From: JBMNNS01 sp050942625 | GTDB lineage: Bacteria > Bacillota > Dethiobacteria > DTU022 > UBA8154 | Assembly (NCBI GenBank): GCA_050942625.1 | Contig: JBMNNS010000045.1 | Coordinates: 1-13,210 of the forward strand | Reading direction: 5' to 3' | Length of the DNA: 13,210 bases | In this document: positions 6,620-13,096 of the stretch, one piece after another | How the letters are laid out: every line of letters starts with the position of its first letter | Position numbering within the stretch: position 1 is the first letter of the stretch | The notes under the pieces: model-generated | What the model saw: the letters and a program-made list of their open reading frames with translations, nothing else | Told to the model about the DNA's origin: nothing | The model's database searches: none | Position numbers and translations under genes: made by a program

Positions 6620-7585
6620 TTAGCCCTGCAGCCTGTCGGGGAAGAAAAGAGGCCTGCCAAACTTATCGAGGTTAAAATCCTTAATTATTTGCTGTGTTTC
6701 CTTATCGATCATAAATTCCACAAATGCCTTGGAGCCTTCTTCATTAATCCAATCAAACTTCTTAGGATTGATTTGCATGACATGGTAAATATTCTTTAAC
6801 ATTTTGTCACCCTCACTAATGACCTCCAGGGCAATATTTTTAGATTTTGCAAGAAATGTGCCCCGGTCGCTTAATATATAAGCCTGTTTTCCGTTAGCTT
6901 CAGCAATTGCGGCACCCATTCCCCGCCCTGTTTCATAGTACCAAGTTTCTCCTACAGGGTTAATACCAGCCCTGGCCCAAATATCCTTTTCCATTTTGTC
7001 TGTCCCTGAATCATCGCCCCGGGAAACAAAAGAAGCCCGGCAGCCGGCAATCTTTTGGAAAGCCTCCACAATGCCAGCACTATTCCTTGCTCCGGCTGGA
7101 TCTCGGGCAGGTCCCAGGAGTATAAAGTCATTATGCATAACCTGCTGATAATTAATAGCTATTCCTTCCCGTACCAAGGGCATTTCATACTTTGGAGCAT
7201 GTACAAACAGCACATCGGCATGGCCTGTTTTTCCCATCTTTAAGGCCTCCCCAGTCCCCACAGCTACTATTCTAAGTTTGTAGCCCGATAGGGTTTGAAA
7301 CCTGGGTACCAAAACATCCAAAAGACCGCTATCCAGGATACTGGTAGTAGTGGCAAGGACAATTAAATTGACAAATATTTCGGCCAGCTCGGGATCGAAC
7401 TGTGTCCCTGCACAGCTTTGGATTTCCCTTAGTGCAGCAGCACGGGTAAATTTCTTACGGTAGGGGCGTTCACCTACCATTGAGTCATAAGCATCCGCAA
7501 TTGCTAAAATGCGGCACTCAAGGGGGATTTCCTCACCCTGCAGGCCAAGGGGATATCCCTTACCATCCCATCTTTCGTGGTGCAT
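6620..7585 (-). CDS. HD-GYP C-terminal half fused to a tungstate-binding TupA-like domain (after in-frame TGA)
   Basis: Open frame after the TGA at 7655-7657; coordinates start at the first ATG, but the coding similarity runs on upstream without a frameshift to that TGA ('HCEIGYRIA', then 'LAPIADWIL'). Residues 1-75 complete an HD-GYP c-di-GMP phosphodiesterase domain ('HHERWDGKGYP', 'ILAIADAYDSM', 'AGTQFDPELAEIF'). Directly after it, residues 77-321 form a periplasmic-binding-protein fold of the TupA tungstate type: 'LATTTSILDSGLLD' with the oxyanion-binding TTTS, 'AVGTGEALKMGKTGHADVL', 'NDFILLGPARDPAG' and 'SRGDDSGTDKME'. TupA normally is exported and works with the TupBC permease; here there is no signal peptide, no membrane segment and no tupBC gene nearby, so it would be cytosolic. 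The ATG at 7585 has no proper Shine-Dalgarno, so independent translation looks unlikely. Either it is a readthrough product, a broken gene, or the rest of one 828-codon frame. Confidence 0.8.
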   Translation of the reverse strand: MHHERWDGKGYPLGLQGEEIPLECRILAIADAYDSMVGERPYRKKFTRAAALREIQSCAGTQFDPELAEIFVNLIVLATTTSILDSGLLDVLVPRFQTLSGYKLRIVAVGTGEALKMGKTGHADVLFVHAPKYEMPLVREGIAINYQQVMHNDFILLGPARDPAGARNSAGIVEAFQKIAGCRASFVSRGDDSGTDKMEKDIWARAGINPVGETWYYETGRGMGAAIAEANGKQAYILSDRGTFLAKSKNIALEVISEGDKMLKNIYHVMQINPKKFDWINEEGSKAFVEFMIDKETQQIIKDFNLDKFGRPLFFPDRLQG

Positions 7586-7627
7586 TAAGATCCAATCCGC
7601 AATAGGTGCCAGATCAATAGACGACTG

Positions 7628-7657
7628 GGCTATCCTGTAGCCAATTTCACAATGTCA
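7628..7657 (-). other. In-frame TGA inside the HD-GYP domain, followed by a small hairpin
   Basis: TGA (7655-7657) sits in the same frame as the coding sequence on both sides, at the residue just before the metal-binding His of 'HCEIGYRIA'. Relatives usually have Arg or Lys here, so a single C-to-T change (CGA to TGA) explains it. Twelve bases downstream a perfect 5-bp hairpin GGCTA-CAGGA-TAGCC occupies 7628-7642. Its distance resembles a bacterial selenocysteine insertion element, but the stem is short and the loop lacks the usual GU. Confidence 0.75.
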
Positions 7658-8992
7658 TTCAATTTCAAGCTGTTCCTCTCTTGTGAGGGGGCCATTTTTA
7701 AAAAGGACATTGTCCGAAAGGCCTACCTTACCGATATCGTGAAATTGGGCCAGGAGACGCAGATCGGTTATTTGGCGTTCTGGAAGGTCAATGGCCCTTG
7801 CCATACCCTCAACCAATTCTTTCATCCGCTCTGCATGGGTTTCAGTAACGTTGTCCCTTGCTGCTAATGTCTTTGTCAGGGTATTGACAATATCACTCCG
7901 GACACTCTGGCGGTGATGAAGTTTTTCCCGGTACATACGATCGTCTGCTTCTTTAAATAGTTCATCCATATCAAGGGGTATCTTCTGCTCCACTGCATAA
8001 CCAAGGGATAAACTTAGCGGTATTGTAATTGCATGTTCACGATTATAAGCAGTAATTTCATTTTTGATCCGTAAAATGGCCTCTTCAACAGTTGCCTCGT
8101 TACAATTAGGCAATAAAACAGCAAATTCATCGCCGCCAATGCGTGAAACTACATCACTGCTGCGGAAACATTTTTGGATTAGGTGTGCAGCAGAGATCAA
8201 TAATTCATCACCGGCTTTGTGCCCCAGGGTATCATTAACAATCTTTAAGCCGTCTACGTCAGCAATGACAATACCCACTGGGTTAAAGCGACCACAGGAG
8301 AGGCGCTGCATTTCCTGCTCAAAATAGACCCGGTTATATACTTTGGTAATGGGGTCATGATAGGTAATATATTTCAGTTTTTCCTCCATAGCTTTATTCC
8401 AAGCAACCGCTTTTTTGTTATGATCAATAATAAAAGTTGCATTAGGAATAAAATCGACGATATTATGGAAATTAAACCCTGTGTCAACCAGCTGCTCCTT
8501 CAATGAGGCAATTTCCTCCCAGTTGGCCTTTGACGCCAAAGTCTTAAGTTCTACCTCCTGCAAATCTGCCCATAAAAGGCCTACGCTGTACTTAATACGA
8601 TCAAAAAATTCAAAAACTTGTTCTTGACAATCCTTTTTATAACCAGGTTCCCAGTCAGTTTCCTTGAGCAAGGCAAAACAGCCCTGGCAGCTTGTTTTAA
8701 GCAGATCAATAATCTGGTGGGCCCCTAAGCCACGCTGCAAATAACTTTTAATTTTTTGTTTTCCGAGCAAGGATAGGGGATCAGCGGCATTATCCCCATT
8801 AAAAAGGGAAGATAATGCCGGGCTATTTTTTCGCAAAACTTGAATAAAAAGAAAAAACAAATCGGCACAGAATAAACGGGATAAATCTTTGTGGAAGGGT
8901 ATAGAAGGTGTTTTGTTGTTTTTCACAAGCGAAGCAGTTTTTTCAGCTAACTGCTCCGCATTGTTTAATATCAAATTAATTAACCGTTCCAT
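7655..8992 (-). CDS. Diguanylate cyclase with N-terminal half of an HD-GYP domain (ends at in-frame TGA)
   Basis: A cytosolic c-di-GMP signalling protein. From ATG 8992 it has 445 residues: an all-helical region of about 150 residues resembling RsbR-type N-terminal sensory domains; a shortened PAS segment ('IPNATFIIDHNKKAVAWNKA'); a GGDEF domain beginning 'LKYITYHDPITKVYNRVYF', with the active site 'RIGGDEFAVLLP' intact and an inhibitory RxxD site ('RSSD') five residues before it; and the first part of an HD-GYP domain including 'LLAQFHDIGKVGL'. The TGA then cuts the domain before its second half, which continues in the same frame. Diguanylate cyclase activity could survive truncation; phosphodiesterase activity could not. 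The frame is open to an ATG at 9106, but the added 38 residues look unlike the family and a 12-bp palindrome lies in that stretch, so 8992 is preferred; its ribosome site is weak. Confidence 0.85.
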   Translation of the reverse strand: MERLINLILNNAEQLAEKTASLVKNNKTPSIPFHKDLSRLFCADLFFLFIQVLRKNSPALSSLFNGDNAADPLSLLGKQKIKSYLQRGLGAHQIIDLLKTSCQGCFALLKETDWEPGYKKDCQEQVFEFFDRIKYSVGLLWADLQEVELKTLASKANWEEIASLKEQLVDTGFNFHNIVDFIPNATFIIDHNKKAVAWNKAMEEKLKYITYHDPITKVYNRVYFEQEMQRLSCGRFNPVGIVIADVDGLKIVNDTLGHKAGDELLISAAHLIQKCFRSSDVVSRIGGDEFAVLLPNCNEATVEEAILRIKNEITAYNREHAITIPLSLSLGYAVEQKIPLDMDELFKEADDRMYREKLHHRQSVRSDIVNTLTKTLAARDNVTETHAERMKELVEGMARAIDLPERQITDLRLLAQFHDIGKVGLSDNVLFKNGPLTREEQLEIE

Positions 8993-9036
8993 TATACCGC
9001 CAAACCTTCTTTCCGCATCAGGGGCAGAGCCTACTA

Positions 9037-9048
9037 TATGTATACATA
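9037..9048. promoter_or_regulatory. Perfect palindrome TATGTATACATA, possible operator
   Basis: A 12-bp perfect inverted repeat 45 bp upstream of the preferred start (8992) of the c-di-GMP gene. It could be an operator overlapping that gene's promoter; TATACA within it could serve as a -10 box, but no good -35 box is seen. Confidence 0.35.
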
Positions 9049-9125
9049 AGCATAACACCTGTCCTAAAGGTAAAAATGAAACTCCTGCGACCCTGACGGA
9101 ATTCATTGCCCAAGCATGGTTTTAT

Positions 9126-9153
9126 AACCCTGAAGGAACCCTGATAACCCTAG
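9126..9153. repeat. Phased short repeats AACCCT
   Basis: Three copies of AACCCT (9126, 9137 and 9146 onward; two extend to AACCCTGA) spaced 11 and 9 bp apart, with a related ACCCTGA near 9090. Near-helical spacing suggests a binding array, but the copies are short and may be chance. Confidence 0.35.
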
Positions 9154-9394
9154 TTTTTATCTTGGGGGAAGAAAGGCAAACGTTTTTAAACTGTTTCGAA
9201 CCTTGAACACAGAAGCGGGAATTTGTCTTCTATTTTTCCTTATTTCTCCATTATTCGCCGTTTTTCCTTCTTTTTAAAGAAAAAATATTTTGAGTTCAAA
9301 GTTTTCAGGGCTTGCCCAGGAGGGTTTACTTGAAAAACCGCTACCCTTTACACTGCCCTTTAAATGCTGGTATTGCAACCAATGTTTTTCTAAA

Positions 9395-9423
9395 TAGACA
9401 ACAACTTTTTAAATTGTTATAAT
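9395..9423 (+). promoter_or_regulatory. Promoter of the cyclic-2,3-diphosphoglycerate-synthetase-like gene
   Basis: TAGACA (9395-9400) and a perfect TATAAT (9418-9423) separated by 17 bp. The start would be near 9430, about 52 bases before the ATG at 9482, which has GGGAGG at 9468-9473. The -35 region shares ATAGACAA with the oxidoreductase operon promoter. An imperfect palindrome (TTGT...ACAA, 9414-9428) overlaps the -10 box. Confidence 0.7.
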
Positions 9424-9481
9424 TACAACGTCCGATTGTTCGATTAGACCGGCACTAGAAGAAGACTGGGAGGCAATTTAC

Positions 9482-10789
9482 ATGAAAAAAAAAGTTATCA
9501 TCGCCGGGGCTGCAGGAAGGGACTTTCATAACTTTAACGTTTATTTTCGTGAAAACAATAGTTATGAAGTAATCGCCTTTACTGCCACACAGATCCCCGA
9601 TATTGAAGGAAGATTATATCCACCCCAATTGGCCGGCAGCCTTTACCCAAAAGGCATCCCTATTTATGCCGAAGAATCCATAGTTGAACTTATTAAGGAA
9701 AATAGTGTTGACCAAGTGGTTTTTTCATACAGCGATGTTTCACATCAATACGTCATGTCCATGGCTGCACTGGTCATGGCTGCCGGGGCTGATTTCAGGC
9801 TGATGGGCTCCAAAAATACTACCCTTAAGTCCAGTAAGCCGGTTGTAGCCGTAACTGCAGCCCGCACCGGCTCTGGTAAAAGCCAGACCACCCGCCGGGT
9901 TTGTGCTTACTTAAAAGAAAAAGGTAAAAAAGTTGTGGTTGTACGCCATCCTATGCCTTACGGCGACTTAACCCAACAGGTTTGCCAGAGATTCGCTACC
10001 TACCAGGATCTTGATCTGCATAAGTGCACCATAGAAGAAAGGGAGGAATATGAACCACACCTGGAACGGGGAATAGTGGTTTATGCGGGGGTGGACTATG
10101 CCAAAATACTGCAGGAAGTAGAAAAGGAAGCCGACATTATCGTCTGGGACGGCGGCAACAATGACACTTCCTTCTATGAGGCAGATATCTATATTACCGT
10201 TGTCGATCCCCATAGACCCGGCCATGAACTTAGTTACCACCACGGGGAAATCAACCTGCGATTGGCCGATTGTGTGATCATTAATAAAATAGAAACAGCC
10301 GATAGCAATAATATCCAGACTGTGCGGGAAAACATCGCCAAAGTCAATCCCGGGGCCCTAGTTATCCAGGCTGCCTCGCCATTGAGCGTAGAACAAGCAG
10401 AGCTACTCGGGAACAAGAAAGTACTCGTCATTGAAGACGGCCCTACTCTCACCCATGGTGGGATGCCGTTTGGAGCCGGCGCCATTGCCGCCAGGCAATT
10501 CGGAGCCCAGCTGATAGATCCCCGCCCCTTTGCCGTAGGAAGCATCTTAAAAACATACGAGAAATACCCCCATATTGGCAACCTTCTGCCAGCAATGGGC
10601 TACGGCGAACGCCAGATCCAAGAGCTTGAAACAACGATCAACAATTCTGATGCCGAAATGGTCCTCATCGCTACCCCTGTCGATCTCCGCAGGCTCCTTA
10701 ATCTAAAGGTCCCTGCCGTAAGACTCAAGTATGAACTGCAGGAAATAGGAGAGCCAACATTGAAAAATGTGCTTGAAAAACTGTTTTAA
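9482..10789 (+). CDS. Cyclic 2,3-diphosphoglycerate synthetase family P-loop protein
   Basis: A soluble 435-residue protein matching the family annotated as cyclic 2,3-diphosphoglycerate synthetase. In thermophilic methanogens such as Methanothermus that enzyme closes 2,3-diphosphoglycerate into a cyclic solute using ATP. Visible features: an N-terminal Rossmann-like segment ('VIIAGAAGRDFHNF'), a P-loop 'AARTGSGKSQTTRRV' at about residues 126-140, 'DGGNNDTSFYEADIYITVVD' in the Walker B/switch region, and a 'VIINKIE' segment reminiscent of the NKxD base-recognition element of GTPases. Start ATG 9482 has a good GGGAGG site. Bacterial members have no proven product, and cyclic diphosphoglycerate accumulation is not known in ordinary Clostridia, so the true reaction may differ. 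It stands alone on the plus strand with its own promoter, which tells little about its partners. Confidence 0.85.
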   Translation: MKKKVIIAGAAGRDFHNFNVYFRENNSYEVIAFTATQIPDIEGRLYPPQLAGSLYPKGIPIYAEESIVELIKENSVDQVVFSYSDVSHQYVMSMAALVMAAGADFRLMGSKNTTLKSSKPVVAVTAARTGSGKSQTTRRVCAYLKEKGKKVVVVRHPMPYGDLTQQVCQRFATYQDLDLHKCTIEEREEYEPHLERGIVVYAGVDYAKILQEVEKEADIIVWDGGNNDTSFYEADIYITVVDPHRPGHELSYHHGEINLRLADCVIINKIETADSNNIQTVRENIAKVNPGALVIQAASPLSVEQAELLGNKKVLVIEDGPTLTHGGMPFGAGAIAARQFGAQLIDPRPFAVGSILKTYEKYPHIGNLLPAMGYGERQIQELETTINNSDAEMVLIATPVDLRRLLNLKVPAVRLKYELQEIGEPTLKNVLEKLF

Positions 10790-10798
10790 GAAATAATG

Positions 10799-10828
10799 CG
10801 GGCAATAGGGGCAACCTGCGATTGCCCG
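10799..10828. repeat. REP-like hairpin 1
   Basis: Perfect 8-base arms CGGGCAAT (10799-10806) and ATTGCCCG (10821-10828). An alternative inner stem GGGCAA (10809-10814) with TTGCCC (10822-10827) is also possible. It starts 10 bases after the stop of the P-loop gene. No T-run follows on the plus strand, so it is not a classical terminator; it may protect mRNA ends or help termination from both directions. Confidence 0.55.
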
Positions 10829-10852
10829 ATCACAGAAATAAAATGTTGGGGA

Positions 10853-10873
10853 GGGGCGGTCGGAGACTGCCCC
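10853..10873. repeat. REP-like hairpin 2 (GGGGCGGT...ACTGCCCC)
   Basis: Arms GGGGCGGT (10853-10860) and ACTGCCCC (10866-10873), 7 of 8 pairs plus one G-T, loop CGGAG, followed by TACGAAC. The form resembles GTAGGGGCGGT...ACCGCCCCTAC palindromes that are scattered between genes in many bacterial genomes. Together with hairpin 1 it fills the gap between two convergent genes. Confidence 0.5.
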
Positions 10874-10903
10874 TACGAACTAACTCCGCATAAGCTGTTA
10901 AGC

Positions 10904-12037
10904 TTAGGTATCTGGCACAAGGCTTGTATAATATAATTTTTTCCCCTTTTGGATCCGTTGTAGGCCGGCTTTTATTAACTCCGATGAGAGATATTCCAAT
11001 CCACCCCCCTCAAGCTTATATTTCTTCATTAATTTGGCGCTGCTATCTTTTAAGACGGTTTCTATCCTGTAGCCCCCTTTCCCCTCCGCCTCCTGCAAGG
11101 GATGCAACTCGACTGAGTAAAGGGCAACCACGTCACAAGCTGCTATAAAAACAGCTTGGTACTGCGGGAAGCTACTTGCAAGGGTACCGGGATAAAAAAC
11201 AATAGTATAAAAATTATTACCATGTTCATTGGTACTGTAGCCGGCTGCGGAGCTCTTGATGAAGGTATAGGCAGCCCTATCAAGGGAAAAGGTGTAGGTG
11301 TTTTCCTGGGCCAGCAGATAACCAGCCTCTAAAAAACCCATTTCTCTGAAAATTTTATTATCACGCAGGAAGTCAAACCCCAACCTTCTTGCCCCAGTAT
11401 TGTCGGCATACTTGCTCTGGACCTGGTTGGCAATACAATTGATAATCCTATACAGATGGGAAGAAAGCCGCCTGGGTATGATACCCAGGCAGATGTCGAC
11501 ATCCGATTCAGGATGGAAATCCCCTTTGGCAACTGAGCCAAAAAGGATCACTTCGTTGATAAACCAAAGCTGGATCAGCCATTTCGCCAGTTCCTGGGCG
11601 GCTTGGAAATGAAGGCTGTCTTTATCCGGGTTGGATATCTCTGTTTTGAGCAACCCTTGTTCTTTGAACTTGTGGACCATCTTGATGAATTTATAGATCC
11701 GCTGGCGAAGAACCCTGTGGGTGGCAAGGATTTTCTTATGAACCTTACCCAATTCCGGGGTAACTGTGCGGTAGCTAAGGTAACGGATGAAGGTGTTCTG
11801 ATCCTTGAAAAAAATCTGGTTGCGTTGGTCCAGGTAGGTATACAGTACGGCCAATTCCGGGAAAAGTTCGGTATATTTTTCCAATTGGGGCCGGTTTTTG
11901 GATACGAGGAGCCCGATTTCATCAATGCTTAGATACTGCCCCAGGGCGACTATGGCCCTGAGTTCGCCCTGGGGGGTTTGTGTATATAGCTTCAAAGCTA
12001 ATTCCTGGGTCATCTGTAAGGGGCCCATATCTTTCAA
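10904..12037 (-). CDS. Nucleotidyltransferase-domain protein of unknown function
   Basis: A 377-residue soluble protein with a DNA polymerase beta-type nucleotidyltransferase core: 'VILFGSVAKGDFHPESDVDI' (about residues 163-182 here), which contains the GS-x-A/x-G and S-D-x-D motifs whose two aspartates bind the catalytic metal. Such minimal domains occur in MNT toxin-antitoxin pairs and in antibiotic adenylyltransferases, but this protein is much longer. About 160 mostly helical residues precede the core, including a basic segment 'KKILATHRVLRQRIYKFIK', and about 185 follow with no recognised motif. It is therefore not a typical MNT antitoxin and no HEPN partner is adjacent. Frame is open to GTG 12046, but TTG 12037 has GGGGTG six bases upstream and is preferred. 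It follows comB by about 35 bp and is likely co-transcribed. Substrate is unknown. Confidence 0.75.
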   Translation of the reverse strand: MKDMGPLQMTQELALKLYTQTPQGELRAIVALGQYLSIDEIGLLVSKNRPQLEKYTELFPELAVLYTYLDQRNQIFFKDQNTFIRYLSYRTVTPELGKVHKKILATHRVLRQRIYKFIKMVHKFKEQGLLKTEISNPDKDSLHFQAAQELAKWLIQLWFINEVILFGSVAKGDFHPESDVDICLGIIPRRLSSHLYRIINCIANQVQSKYADNTGARRLGFDFLRDNKIFREMGFLEAGYLLAQENTYTFSLDRAAYTFIKSSAAGYSTNEHGNNFYTIVFYPGTLASSFPQYQAVFIAACDVVALYSVELHPLQEAEGKGGYRIETVLKDSSAKLMKKYKLEGGGLEYLSSELIKAGLQRIQKGKKLYYTSLVPDT

Positions 12038-12072
12038 AGGTGACACCCCATTTCAAATAGTCTGAATTTAAA

Positions 12073-12867
12073 TTATATGTTTTTATAGCTGCCCTTGAGA
12101 CTTGGGGGGGAAAATATCCTAGTGGCCTCTGGAGCCGCTTTTTCCCTTATTTTAATAACGCTGTTGGTACAAAACGGGAGGATACTGTAAACATCTTCCT
12201 GGCAGCAAAAATCCAGATCAGAAGACATACCCATTTTAACAAGCCTTTTGCCGTTAAGGGTTTTCTGAAATAGTTCCCGGATCTTGCCCCTGTATTTTTT
12301 CTTTGCAACAGTATAAAAATCCTTTGCGAAAAGAGCAAAAGTAGAAAGGGTAACATTGTTTTTGTTATCGGCAACTCTTTTTATAATCCCACCTGCTGTA
12401 TAAAAGTCTTCCAGGGCCAGTTTACCCCGGGTTCCAGCACAACAGAGTAGCACCCCCTCTCCCCCACAATTCACAAGCCATTTTGCTACTGCCCCAATAT
12501 TTAAAAGAGAACAGATGGCGAGGCATCTAGCCTTATGTGATTTTGTAATGGCACGTGTTCCGTTGGTGGTCACGAATATGATGCTTTGATTTTCCATACC
12601 GTAGATGTATTCCAGGGGTGAGTTCCCTTTCTGAAAGACAGGCGAGAGTCCCCCTGCGGATTCCCCCCCGAGGATATAATTTTCCTTGCTTTTGTGCAGT
12701 TCTAGCGCTTCTTGCGGTGAAGCGGCTACGATTATTTTTTTACATCCATGCTGCAAGGCCGTGACGATGGTACTGGTCGCCCTTAAGATATCGATCACGA
12801 TACATATTTTATCCCTGGTCAGCAGGGGTTGGATCCCCTGGTAAGTAGGTATTACTTCTATACGCAT
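12073..12867 (-). CDS. comB: 2-phosphosulfolactate phosphatase ComB
   Basis: ComB removes phosphate from (2R)-2-phospho-3-sulfolactate to give sulfolactate, a Mg-dependent cytoplasmic step first described in coenzyme M synthesis of methanogens. The 264 residues match the family in length and motifs: 'CIVIDILRATSTIVTAL' near residues 22-38, 'LGGESAGG' followed by 'GNSPLEY', 'VTTNGTRAI', 'CCAGTRGKLALEDFYTAGG' and the C-terminal 'GMSSDLDFCCQEDVYSILP'. ATG 12867 is preceded by AAGGGG at about 12 bases. Homologues are common in Firmicutes that make no known coenzyme M, where the product may be sulfolactate itself or another substrate. No ComA or ComC homologue is visible in the window. The nucleotidyltransferase gene follows on the same strand. 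Confidence 0.92.
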   Translation of the reverse strand: MRIEVIPTYQGIQPLLTRDKICIVIDILRATSTIVTALQHGCKKIIVAASPQEALELHKSKENYILGGESAGGLSPVFQKGNSPLEYIYGMENQSIIFVTTNGTRAITKSHKARCLAICSLLNIGAVAKWLVNCGGEGVLLCCAGTRGKLALEDFYTAGGIIKRVADNKNNVTLSTFALFAKDFYTVAKKKYRGKIRELFQKTLNGKRLVKMGMSSDLDFCCQEDVYSILPFCTNSVIKIREKAAPEATRIFSPPSLKGSYKNI

Positions 12868-13013
12868 GAAAACAATTTACCCCTTTACCAAAAATAAAAC
12901 CTGCTCCTTTACATTATTCTCTTGCTTCTATATTCGTTACCCGGTATATCCGCTTTCCTCTTCTTGCCGCTTTGCCCAGGATGGACCTACAAACCAGCCC
13001 GGAAAAGAGGTAG

Positions 13014-13042
13014 TTGCAAAACACAGCGCAATATGTTAAATT
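13014..13042 (+). promoter_or_regulatory. Possible promoter of the right-edge gene
   Basis: TTGCAA (13014-13019) and TAAATT (13037-13042) with a 17-bp spacer, about 55 bp before the ATG at 13097. Both boxes match the consensus only in part, so this is tentative. Confidence 0.3.
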
Positions 13043-13096
13043 GTAAAAAACCAATATGAAATCCTATGCATAATATCTTATTGGGGAGTGTTAAAA

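Larger units (their letters stand above)
8993..9481. other. Long divergent intergenic region
   Basis: About 490 bp between the divergently transcribed c-di-GMP protein and the P-loop protein gene. It holds the plus-strand promoter at 9395-9423, a 12-bp perfect palindrome at 9037-9048, and phased ACCCT repeats at 9127-9151. The stretch 9155-9390 is low in structure: AT-rich with pyrimidine tracts, a GGGC/GCCC mini-palindrome at 9308-9317, and an AGGAGGG at 9318-9324 that precedes only a 30-codon TTG ORF. No convincing gene or RNA is seen. Confidence 0.6.

Noticed and set aside
8993..9106. A 38-residue N-terminal extension of the GGDEF protein from ATG 9106
   Set aside because: The ribosome site at 9106 is poor, the extension is unlike the family's helical N-terminus, and a perfect palindrome lies inside it. 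Start 8992 is preferred, though not proven.
9330..9422. A 30-codon plus-strand ORF starting TTG 9330 behind AGGAGGG (9318-9324)
   Set aside because: The ribosome site is good, but the peptide matches nothing I know, has no visible promoter, and its end overlaps the -35 and -10 boxes of the next gene. It is more likely chance.
10799..10828. Intrinsic terminator for the P-loop gene
   Set aside because: The stem is good, but no T-run follows on the plus strand. It is recorded as a REP-like hairpin instead.
10799..10873. CRISPR array or tRNA in the convergent spacer
   Set aside because: There are only two different hairpins, no regular repeat-spacer pattern, and no cloverleaf or anticodon arm.
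11603..11932. Open frames on the plus strand and in another minus frame across the nucleotidyltransferase gene
   Set aside because: The nucleotidyltransferase motif is in the chosen frame; the other frames have no recognisable motif or start signals.
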